Positions 1 through 5,792 of a stretch of DNA of 10,532 nucleotides are shown one piece after another (position 1 is the first letter of the stretch; every line of letters starts with the position of its first letter). The notes below the pieces were generated by a model, which was given only the letters and a program-made list of their open reading frames with translations, had not been told where the DNA came from and made no database searches. Made by a program: the position numbers and the translations under genes. This DNA comes from Candidatus Hodarchaeota archaeon (GTDB taxonomy: Archaea; Asgardarchaeota; Heimdallarchaeia; Hodarchaeales; Hodarchaeaceae), in assembly GCA_016839665.1 (NCBI GenBank), contig JAEOTU010000180.1, forward strand, positions 1-10,532. The letters are read 5' to 3'.

Positions 1-210
1 TCACACTAGTGTATTTGCCTTAATTTGGGAGGGTAGAAGCTTCTTTTTCCATTTTTAAAAGAAAACTCTTGGATCAATTGCTTTCATTTGTGGTAGTAGG
101 TTTGCGAGAAATGAAAAAAAAGGGGAAAGGAAAAGAGATATGGGGGAGTGTACCTCTTACTTTATTCTTCATCCTCAAACAATGCACGTAAATCAGCTCG
201 TTTATAGAGA
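1..210 (+). repeat. Intergenic dispersed repeat, copy 1 (left end cut by window)
   Basis: This is the right part of a repeat found five times in the window. Its left part (GGGAGGGTAGA followed by a T-rich stretch and TTAAAA) matches copy 4 best. Its right part (8-A run, then AAGAGATATGGGGGAGTGTA) matches copies 2, 3 and partly 4. The last 50 bases are almost identical to copy 2 and encode, on the minus strand, the end of a lost gene. The middle is diverged. It lies upstream of the first membrane-protein gene. The boundary near 210 is where close similarity to copy 2 fades. Confidence 0.75.
114..158 (-). terminator. Minus-strand hairpin plus U-tract terminator in repeat copy 1
   Basis: On the minus strand AAGAGGTA (158-151) pairs with TATCTCTT (140-133) around a C-rich 10-base loop, giving 8 pairs including one G-U. 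It is followed by short T runs and an unbroken run of eight T (121-114). It sits four bases past the stop codon of the decayed minus-strand gene end, as expected of that gene's terminator. Archaeal termination depends mainly on the U-tract, so the hairpin may be an added or RNA-processing feature. Confidence 0.5.
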
Positions 211-257
211 TGTTTTCTGGAAATGCTTCTGGAAAATAATAGACAATTTTCGTACAT
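162..257 (-). pseudogene. Remnant of a minus-strand gene 3' end (RADLRALFEDEE tail), copy 1
   Basis: Reading the minus strand gives a 31-codon open stretch ending in RADLRALFEDEE and a TAA stop at 164-162. The frame closes upstream at a TAG (266-264), so only a tail is left. A second copy of the same tail lies at 2203-2304: the final 12 residues are identical, an SRK sits at the same spacing before them, and the differences in the last 16 codons are few. Selection or recent duplication therefore kept this stretch. The parent protein was not recognised. A genuine 31-residue gene from the ATG at 257 is possible but unlikely, because copy 2 has no matching start. Confidence 0.5.
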
Positions 258-264
258 TTTTTGC

Positions 265-385
265 TAGATAAGTGCTAGATATTAAGAAGAAACACATGAT
301 TGTTTTTTGAAAGTTTATTATTCAATGCACTGGTGTTTAACCTTAAAAAGAATGGAGGTATTACTTAAATCGTTGGGATTAATGG
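265..385. other. Leader region of the first membrane-protein gene
   Basis: No gene is seen here. A weak TATA-like CCTTAAAAAG lies at about 341-350, roughly 35-45 bases before the ATG at 386, which would give a short leader. A GGAGGT at 354-359 resembles a Shine-Dalgarno sequence but is about 26 bases before the ATG, too far to act on it. A 15-codon reading frame starts at 352 and overlaps the gene start. It is noted only because its ATG precedes the gene; it has no other support. Confidence 0.3.
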
Positions 386-1183
386 ATGGTAAACATTAGA
401 GGTGTTGTCTCTCTAACGCGTTTTAAAAGCGTATTGTCCCGTTTTAACTATTCAAGGGCTTGGTTTCTTTGGTTTGTACAAAATATCATTCTTCTTATTG
501 TAATGGTCTTATTCATTGTGAATTACTTTACTCTTGCACTCTGGTATGACACAGAGTCCACATTTCTAGTTAATCTGTATCTTCTTCTGAATCTTCTATT
601 AGACATTTTAGTCATTCTTGCCTTTATACTGGATTTATCAGTCGTGATGATTATAATATTGATCTTTTTAAAACTCTACAGAAATTTGACTCGTTCTTCT
701 CAAGATTCTGGTATTTCCCGTATCATTGTCGTTAGCGGAATCTGTTGGATTGTGATAAGTATTGTGTGGCGATTACCCGTTATTCTCCCTGGCACTCCCA
801 GTCCTGGCTTCGGGGTTTACAGTTATTTTGTGTACAGTTTTTTAAATCCAGAAATTGTCACTCCAGTGCCAATACTGTTATCTGTAAGTGGACTCTTGTT
901 GTTTATCTTTCTAAAATATCAAGATGTCTTTTTTTCCTCAGAAGAGATATTTCCTTACTCCCGAACTGGTTATGGGTTATTTATCTTAGTTGGGGATCTT
1001 ATACTTTCCTTAATCACAATGTTTTTTCCTGACTATTATTTTTTCGCCCTTCTTTTTGTCACCAAATTAGGAGTGACTCCCCTGATCGGGATGTTAGTAG
1101 CTCATAGGATTTTCACTGAGGAAAAGGAAATTTTGGATCGTAGTGGAGTTCATCAGATTGTAGGATTAAGCAATGGACAATAG
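386..1183 (+). CDS. Multi-spanning membrane protein, unknown function
   Basis: The product is 265 residues and I do not recognise it. It is strongly hydrophobic, with about seven likely membrane segments near residues 29-51, 60-80, 82-98, 112-134, 157-176, 195-214 and 217-238. A basic N-terminus (R5, R12, K14, R19, R24) is probably cytoplasmic. A basic loop follows the third segment (K96, R99, R103), and the charged tail (EEKEILDR) is also basic/acidic and polar. Seven segments would put the two termini on opposite sides, so the true count may be six or seven. No catalytic or transporter motif is visible. The start is fixed by an in-frame stop three codons upstream (380-382). The gene is followed after 121 bases by a second, smaller membrane-protein gene on the same strand. 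The two are bracketed by repeat copies 1 and 2, which hints at a shared cargo block but not at a function. Confidence 0.75.
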   Translation: MVNIRGVVSLTRFKSVLSRFNYSRAWFLWFVQNIILLIVMVLFIVNYFTLALWYDTESTFLVNLYLLLNLLLDILVILAFILDLSVVMIIILIFLKLYRNLTRSSQDSGISRIIVVSGICWIVISIVWRLPVILPGTPSPGFGVYSYFVYSFLNPEIVTPVPILLSVSGLLLFIFLKYQDVFFSSEEIFPYSRTGYGLFILVGDLILSLITMFFPDYYFFALLFVTKLGVTPLIGMLVAHRIFTEEKEILDRSGVHQIVGLSNGQ

Positions 1184-1220
1184 TATCGGACTCAATGACC
1201 ATTCACGATACTCCTTGATA

Positions 1221-1240
1221 TGTTCTTCTCTTTCTTTTCA
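1221..1240 (+). terminator. Pyrimidine/T-rich tract after the first membrane-protein gene
   Basis: The stretch TTCTTCTCTTTCTTTTCACT begins about 37 bases after the stop codon of the upstream gene. Archaeal RNA polymerase stops at T-rich tracts of this kind without a hairpin, and a separate promoter follows at 1263-1276. It is a plausible but unproven terminator. Confidence 0.35.
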
Positions 1241-1262
1241 CTCATTAATCAGTTGCAGATGT

Positions 1263-1276
1263 ACCAAAGTATAAAT
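1263..1276 (+). promoter_or_regulatory. BRE/TATA promoter of the second membrane-protein gene
   Basis: ACCAAAGTATAAAT matches an archaeal purine-rich BRE followed by a TATA box. A start site about 25 bases downstream would fall near 1298, only a few bases before the ATG at 1305, so the transcript would be almost leaderless. This agrees with the absence of a Shine-Dalgarno sequence. The gene therefore probably has its own promoter rather than depending on the upstream gene. Confidence 0.55.
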
Positions 1277-1304
1277 CTCCGCTCTCCTCATTAACAGTAG
1301 AACA

Positions 1305-1817
1305 ATGAGTTCTTTTTCTAAAAAATATTCGACAATAATGATACTCCTTAGTGTTTATTGGATCATCTTTTTGGTCACATTATTTAAAACGGGTTTTTTT
1401 CCGCTCTTCAGTCCTTACCACATATTTTATAGTACGGGAACTCTCCTAACATATTCTGGAGATCCTGAATATCTCATTCGAGATGATAAGCGAGGATACT
1501 ACTTATTAACACGAATATTTATTGTTGAGGAACAAAAATTGAGTAATGAACCGATAAATATTCCTTCTGAATATCTTCTACTGGCAGAACAAGAATTAAG
1601 AGTAAGATATTCTGGGGACATTGATCCATGGATCGATCCAACGATAATGATGGAGACTCTTACAGTATCATATATTAACCAGTTAGATTCATCGAATACT
1701 TACGATATTACTTTATCTATCGCTGTTGTTGTTACTCCATTAACCGTCAGTGTGTTATTATTCAGATTAAGAAATAAAATTCAACTGAAGTTAATTCTAG
1801 AGAAGATTAGACACTAG
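1305..1817 (+). CDS. Two-pass membrane protein with an extracytoplasmic domain, unknown function
   Basis: The product is 170 residues and I do not recognise it. A lysine-bearing N-terminus (K6, K7) precedes a membrane segment at about residues 8-28. A polar domain of about 105 residues follows (30-134), then a second membrane segment (about 135-153) and a short basic tail (RLRNK, KLILEKIRH). The positive charges at both ends suggest that both termini are cytoplasmic and that the central domain faces outwards. That domain contains YSGD twice, a DPWIDP motif and one N-glycosylation sequon type site, but no cysteines or known catalytic motif. It could be a small sensor or the partner of the multi-spanning protein encoded just upstream; this rests only on adjacency. 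The start is the ATG that follows a well-placed BRE/TATA promoter. Confidence 0.7.
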   Translation: MSSFSKKYSTIMILLSVYWIIFLVTLFKTGFFPLFSPYHIFYSTGTLLTYSGDPEYLIRDDKRGYYLLTRIFIVEEQKLSNEPINIPSEYLLLAEQELRVRYSGDIDPWIDPTIMMETLTVSYINQLDSSNTYDITLSIAVVVTPLTVSVLLFRLRNKIQLKLILEKIRH

Positions 1818-1965
1818 ATTGAACTAAATTCTACTGCTATATCAGAAAAAAAGAAGTTTCGGGAGAGGAAGGATGGTTGTTAGCACAGTAGTACCTTTAA
1901 AATTCTAGATCAATTCATCTAAGCCTTGTTTTAAGAGAAGTGTACATAAGAGTATTTGGGTTACC

Positions 1966-2256
1966 GAAGTCACCGTGAGAAACAGGTACAAGGAATTGGT
2001 TCGAAAACTCAGCATAGAGATCACTGTTTAAAGAAACACGCTTTTATATGTGAGTACATCAAAGTTCGGGCGGGAAGAGTTCTTTTTGTTTTTTCATAGC
2101 AAGAAACTTTGAACTTTTTTTTTGAAATAATTGCGGGTTTAACTCTATAATATTGAAAAAAAAGGGAAGAAAAAAGAGATATGGGGGAGTATACCTCTTA
2201 ATTTATTCTTCATCCTCAAACAATGCCCGTAAATCAGCTCGTTCATAGAAGAGCTT
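1966..2256 (+). repeat. Intergenic dispersed repeat, copy 2 (most complete)
   Basis: It starts with GAAGTCACCGTGAGAAACAG and continues through GGAATTGGTTCGAAAACTC and the ATCACTGTTTAA block shared with copies 3 and 4. It then has a middle that matches copy 3 (GGGCGG, AGTTCT, T-rich tracts, a TTTGAAC), the A8 run with AGAGATATGGGGGAGT, and the gene-tail segment shared with copy 1. It thus contains all four modules seen across the family. Orientation is the same as in the other copies. The outer edges are set only by where similarity stops; no target-site duplication or convincing terminal inverted repeat was found. Confidence 0.8.
2156..2199 (-). terminator. Minus-strand hairpin plus U-tract terminator in repeat copy 2
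   Basis: Read on the minus strand, AAGAGGTA (2199-2192) pairs with TATCTCTT (2181-2174). One extra T-A pair closes the loop compared with copy 1, leaving ACTCCCCC as the loop. Six T, then a C/T mix and eight T follow (down to 2156). It lies just past the stop of the second gene-tail remnant, the same arrangement as in copy 1. Confidence 0.5.
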
Positions 2257-2304
2257 CCTAGAGAAGCCTCCTTCACGAGCGGTATTCGTGGGGTTAGGTT
2301 TAAC
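2203..2304 (-). pseudogene. Remnant of a minus-strand gene 3' end (RADLRALFEDEE tail), copy 2
   Basis: The minus strand is open for 33 codons and ends in RADLRALFEDEE then TAA. There is no start codon, and an in-frame stop (2307-2305) lies directly upstream, so this is a truncated tail. It shares its last 12 residues with the remnant at 162-257, plus SRK and Y at matching positions before them. Compared with copy 1, one base change is silent (Arg) and another changes Lys to Glu. The protein could not be named. Confidence 0.5.
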
Positions 2305-2341
2305 TTAACATAACATTTTATGAAAATAGGTGAGAATTGTT

Positions 2342-2407
2342 ATGACTGAAACTGAACAGGAATCTGGTATGGATTGGCTTCATTCCTTCATTTTGTTACC
2401 TAGTTGA
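2342..2407 (+). CDS. Possible small peptide or gene-start remnant (21 codons)
   Basis: An ATG at 2342 opens a 21-codon frame starting MTETEQESG. AGGTGAG lies about nine bases upstream, one of the better Shine-Dalgarno-like sequences in the window. An acidic, polar N-terminus of this kind is ordinary for a cytosolic protein, so this could be the head of a deleted gene, a small peptide, or chance. It lies between the gene-tail remnant and the WD40 gene. Confidence is low because the frame is so short. Confidence 0.15.
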   Translation: MTETEQESGMDWLHSFILLPS

Positions 2408-2430
2408 AGTTGTTCAATTGTTGTTGAGTG

Positions 2431-2446
2431 AGAAAGGAATTTATCA
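2431..2446 (+). promoter_or_regulatory. Candidate BRE/TATA promoter of the WD40 gene
   Basis: AGAAAGGAATTTATCA has a purine-rich element followed by a TATA-like AATTTATC. A start site about 26 bases on would fall near 2468, leaving a leader of some 37 bases that includes the AGGAG ahead of the TTG start. The TATA match is weak. Confidence 0.3.
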
Positions 2447-2487
2447 AAATTAATTTAGTTGGTTTAGCTCGATTAGAAATCCATTTC

Positions 2488-2492
2488 AGGAG
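2488..2492 (+). promoter_or_regulatory. Shine-Dalgarno AGGAG deciding the TTG start of the WD40 gene
   Basis: AGGAG lies 12 bases before TTG at 2505. That TTG is the first possible start after an in-frame TGA (2499-2501). Alternatives are a GTG at 2520 and the first ATG at 2568; the ATG would cut into the hydrophobic part of the signal sequence. The site therefore favours TTG or, less likely, the GTG. Confidence 0.45.
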
Positions 2493-2504
2493 AAGAGTTG
2501 AGAG

Positions 2505-5500
2505 TTGAGTCTTAAAAATGTGGGTAAAAAGAGTAGTGGAGTGTCAATATCACTCATTTTGGTAATTATGTTTTTATCTCCACAATTATTCATTGTCAAT
2601 ATCATAACAATGGACCAACCATCCAATTCTCTTGAGAGCTTGAAGAAATTCGATCAATTCCGCTTATCACGAGTATTGAACGATAATAAACAGAAACCAT
2701 TCCATTATCTCTGTATAAATACTCTAGAAATGATAGACTATCATAATCATACAGTAAGTACCGTTGCATGGAGTCCAGATGGAAAAATCATTGCATCAGG
2801 TGATGATAGTGGAGTAATCATTCTTTGGAATGCTTCTAACCAACAATCAATCCGTACAATTTTTGGTCATGGTGTTAGAGTAGAATCTATTACATGGAGT
2901 CCTGATGGATTTTTGTTGGTTTCAACGGCTGATGAAGAGTTAAAAGTTTGGAATAGTACCTCTGGTGAGAACCTTCAGAGCTTTGTTAATCCAAGTGAAG
3001 ATTATCTTTCAGCAGCTTGGAGTCCTGATGGCAAAGTCCTAGCAGTGGGAGTACGTTATGTTTATACTTACCTTTATAATACAACAACTTGGGAGATAAT
3101 CACAAACGTTTTAGGCCCACCACCACAAGGTGCAGTTCAGTCGATTAGTTGGAGTCCAGATGGGAAGTTATTTACGACTGCTATCGGCAGTGAAAAGATT
3201 GAACTCTATAATGGCACCACCTATAGTCATTTATCTACTTTGTGGGGTCATGATTCAGCGGTAATTTCCGTGGCGTGGAGTCCTAGTGATGATCTTATGC
3301 TCTCCTGCTCCCAAACTGATAATACCGTTAGAGTCTGGAACATAACTAGTGAAAAAGAACTGCAAATTTTCACTGTTCAGGGGCCCCGCTATGTGGCTTG
3401 GAGTAAGGATATTAATGTTTTTTGTGCATCTACTGTTACAGGAATAGTAGTGTGGAATCTTACTGCTGGTGTGACAAATATTAATATTCCTATCCTTGAT
3501 GCTTTGACTGTAGCTTGGAATCCAGTTGATTTTGTTTTAGCAGCGGGAACAGCTGCTAGTAATGTTTGGATTTTGCCCCTTAATGATTATGATAGCGATG
3601 GAATGCCAAATAATTGGGAAGATCAAATGGGATTAGACTCTCTTGATCCATTAGACGCTCAACAGGATGCAGATGCTGATGGCTTGACTAATCAATTTGA
3701 ATATCAAATTGGGACTTCCGCAAAAAACAGTGATACTGACTCTGATGGGATGTCTGATCGTTATGAGAATGAGTTTGACCTCGATCCGTTGACCGATGAT
3801 GCCTCTAAAGACAAGGATCAGGATGGCATTCCTAATCTCTACGAGTATCAAAATGGATTACATGTTGGAATAAACGATACAAGTGGGGATAAAGATCAAG
3901 ATGGAATGCCTAATCTCTTCGAATATCAAAATGGGTTATTAGCTGGGACAAACGATGCTTCTGCAGACGAAGATCTGGACGGTATTCCTAATCTCTATGA
4001 ATATCAAAATGGATTACAGGTCGGGGTTAATGATGCCTCAGCAGACAAAGACCAGGATGGTTTGTCTAATCTCTACGAGTATCAGAATGGATTACAAGTT
4101 GGAATAAACGATACAAGTGGGGATAAAGATCAAGATGGAATGCCTAATCTCTACGAATATCAAAATGGGTTGCTTGCAGGGACAGATGACGCAAGTGGGG
4201 ATAAGGATAATGATAGTATTCCAAACCTCTATGAATATCAAAATGGGTTACTTGCAGGAACAGACGATGCTTCTGAGGATAAAGATAACGATGGAATGCC
4301 TAATCTGTATGAATATAAGAATGGATTACGTATAGGGATAGATGACGCCTCCGAAGACAAAGATGGGGATGGACTTACTAATCTTCAGGAATTTAATCTT
4401 GGAACAGCAGCGAATGATCCGGACACTGATAATGATAATTTTAATGATAAGGCGGAACGTGATCTGGGTTTAGATCCAACAAATCCTTTGATAAATCCCC
4501 TAACAATTATTCTTTTTTCTGTTGTCACAATTGTTGTCATTGCATTTTGTACAGCATTCCTTGTTAAGCGACATCGATATCGAACACACCTCATGAAATC
4601 TTACAAAGCCCCTGATTATTCCACTGCTAAGCAAGTAGAACTTGGTAACTTCCCTGACTATCAAACCTTCCAACGAGCCCACGAGCTAGGAGCTGAGACT
4701 CTTGATCAGTTACTTCTTATAGAACACCTTCAAGCCCCAGATTACGTAACATCTCAAAAGATTCAAGCAGGTAATTTTCCCAACTATTCAACTTATAAAC
4801 ACGCAAATAAGGCAGGAGCTAAGAATATAGAACATCTGAAATTAGTTCAACACTATCAAGCCCCAGACTACGTTACTGCCTTGAAGTTGCAAATAGCTAC
4901 TTATGTAGATCAAATCATCGAGAATTTAACTGAGGACGGTAAATTCATCTATGCAAATTGGACGGTTCACTTTCCAGATGTTGCTCTTCCAAAATCAACT
5001 GTAGGTGCGTCAATTTTAGAAAAGGGTTTTCGGGGAATTCACACTTCTGATTGGGAAGTGTTCTTAACAGATGATTATATTCGCACCCGATTGAGAAGTC
5101 AGACTAAGGTCTTCGCAGATCTCGATTTTAAGACTGCAGCTACGCATCTTGAAATTCCCTCGTCTCATGTTGAAGAAATTCTAATTGCGTCTGTTGAATC
5201 TGGTATAATTAGTGGACGAGTTGATCGAATAAACAAACAAATCTATATTCGTGAAATTCCCGAGTCTCTTGTTGAACAAATGATTTCTGGTCGTTTAACT
5301 TCAATTGATGAAATTACTCATTTCTATAAGCAACCGCTCGATGATAGTTTAAACACTCTCCAAAGTCAGTTGCTTTCAAATCAATATGTTCTTTCTCGTG
5401 AAAAAGAAATAGTCCGTATTGAACAGATTAGTCCCAGTTGTCAAGTTTGTGGTACCAAATCAATAAACACACGATTTCTTAAGTGCGAAAAATGTTCTCG

Positions 5501-5777
5501 TGACCTTTGTTGGGATCACTTTGAAGAATTAGGAACTGTAGGTCGAGTTTTATGTCCTTATTGTGATGGTTTATTATCTTTCTTGCCAAAATATTGTGAG
5601 AAATGTCATATTGATTATATTCGCCAGTCTAAGGGTAAAGATAAATGTGAGTTTTGTGGATATCCTCTGAAGGTCAAACAACACCTTGAGAAATCATACA
5701 AGCAATACTTGATCATTCAGGAACGTCTGATTAAGGCGAAAAGCCCTGATGGTGTGTCTTCAAAGAAAAAATTTTGA
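2505..5777 (+). CDS. Giant transmembrane protein: WD40 propeller, TSP3-type Ca-binding repeats, TM, winged-helix-like and zinc-finger cytoplasmic part
   Basis: The product is 1090 residues. Domains in order: a basic N-terminus and hydrophobic signal or anchor (about 14-36); seven WD40 blades (about 80-358), with the hallmark W-S/N-P-D-G-like strand at 89, 131, 172, 216, 258, 299 and 338; aspartate-rich TSP3/dockerin-like calcium-binding repeats (361-660), of which 432-613 are seven 26-residue units without gaps; a membrane segment (about 664-687) followed by KRHRYR; two and a part 42-residue repeats starting APDY (702, 744, 786); and winged-helix-like segments (about 860-918 and 919-970). It ends with a cross-brace-like zinc finger (C979, C982, C994, C997, C1002, H1005, C1017, C1020) and a zinc ribbon (C1031, C1034, C1048, C1051). 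The basic stop-transfer puts the propeller and calcium repeats outside and the rest inside. A receptor, adhesin or ligase-scaffold role is inference. The gene stands alone between repeat copies 2 and 3. Confidence 0.85.
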   Translation: MSLKNVGKKSSGVSISLILVIMFLSPQLFIVNIITMDQPSNSLESLKKFDQFRLSRVLNDNKQKPFHYLCINTLEMIDYHNHTVSTVAWSPDGKIIASGDDSGVIILWNASNQQSIRTIFGHGVRVESITWSPDGFLLVSTADEELKVWNSTSGENLQSFVNPSEDYLSAAWSPDGKVLAVGVRYVYTYLYNTTTWEIITNVLGPPPQGAVQSISWSPDGKLFTTAIGSEKIELYNGTTYSHLSTLWGHDSAVISVAWSPSDDLMLSCSQTDNTVRVWNITSEKELQIFTVQGPRYVAWSKDINVFCASTVTGIVVWNLTAGVTNINIPILDALTVAWNPVDFVLAAGTAASNVWILPLNDYDSDGMPNNWEDQMGLDSLDPLDAQQDADADGLTNQFEYQIGTSAKNSDTDSDGMSDRYENEFDLDPLTDDASKDKDQDGIPNLYEYQNGLHVGINDTSGDKDQDGMPNLFEYQNGLLAGTNDASADEDLDGIPNLYEYQNGLQVGVNDASADKDQDGLSNLYEYQNGLQVGINDTSGDKDQDGMPNLYEYQNGLLAGTDDASGDKDNDSIPNLYEYQNGLLAGTDDASEDKDNDGMPNLYEYKNGLRIGIDDASEDKDGDGLTNLQEFNLGTAANDPDTDNDNFNDKAERDLGLDPTNPLINPLTIILFSVVTIVVIAFCTAFLVKRHRYRTHLMKSYKAPDYSTAKQVELGNFPDYQTFQRAHELGAETLDQLLLIEHLQAPDYVTSQKIQAGNFPNYSTYKHANKAGAKNIEHLKLVQHYQAPDYVTALKLQIATYVDQIIENLTEDGKFIYANWTVHFPDVALPKSTVGASILEKGFRGIHTSDWEVFLTDDYIRTRLRSQTKVFADLDFKTAATHLEIPSSHVEEILIASVESGIISGRVDRINKQIYIREIPESLVEQMISGRLTSIDEITHFYKQPLDDSLNTLQSQLLSNQYVLSREKEIVRIEQISPSCQVCGTKSINTRFLKCEKCSRDLCWDHFEELGTVGRVLCPYCDGLLSFLPKYCEKCHIDYIRQSKGKDKCEFCGYPLKVKQHLEKSYKQYLIIQERLIKAKSPDGVSSKKKF
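3798..4421 (+). repeat. 78-bp in-frame tandem repeat (eight units) encoding TSP3-type calcium-binding repeats
   Basis: Seven gapless 78-base units (3798-4343) and a diverged eighth each encode 26 residues of the form DAS-x-DKDxDG-(I/M)PNLYEYQNG plus a variable end. The DxDxDG core is the calcium-binding part of TSP3/dockerin/EF-hand-like loops. Units 1-2 and 4-5 are more alike than neighbours are, for example an uninterrupted identical stretch of about 55 bases shared by 3862-3920 and 4096-4154. This implies duplication of a three-unit, 234-base block. Unit 6 has DNDS in place of DxDG, a weakened calcium loop. Confidence 0.85.
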
Positions 5778-5792
5778 TTGATTAATACGTCA

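Larger units (their letters stand above)
1818..2504. other. 687-base gene-poor region between the membrane genes and the WD40 gene
   Basis: No intact gene is seen. From left to right it holds about 150 bases of unassigned AT-rich sequence, repeat copy 2 (from 1966), its minus-strand hairpin and U-tract, the second RADLRALFEDEE gene-tail remnant (2203-2304), a 21-codon reading frame with a Shine-Dalgarno-like leader (2342-2407), and the leader of the WD40 gene. The presence of a gene tail and perhaps a gene head without bodies suggests deletion of genes that once stood here. Confidence 0.55.

Noticed and set aside
352..399. 15-codon frame starting at 352 as a leader peptide or a frameshifted start of the first membrane gene
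   Set aside because: It ends just after the real start, has no regulatory hairpin or biased codons, and shifting frames would be needed to join it.
1985..2010. tRNA-like T-loop GGTTCGAAAAC in the repeats
   Set aside because: No acceptor, D-arm or anticodon arm can be placed at the right distances upstream in any copy, and the motif changes to AGTCCGAAAAC in copy 4.
1966..2200. Terminal inverted repeats of a MITE (GTACCTGTT on the minus strand of the left end against GTACCTCTT at the right)
   Set aside because: The match is about nine bases with a mismatch, is lost in copies 2 and 3 (TATACC, TACTTC), and no target-site duplication is seen.
3798..4421. CRISPR array
   Set aside because: The repeats are contiguous, in frame, have no unique spacers and encode a calcium-binding protein repeat.
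3580..4480. Dockerin domain of a cellulosome
   Set aside because: The DxDxDG loops are similar, but there are many more than two and no cohesin or cellulosomal enzyme is present; a TSP3-type stalk fits better.
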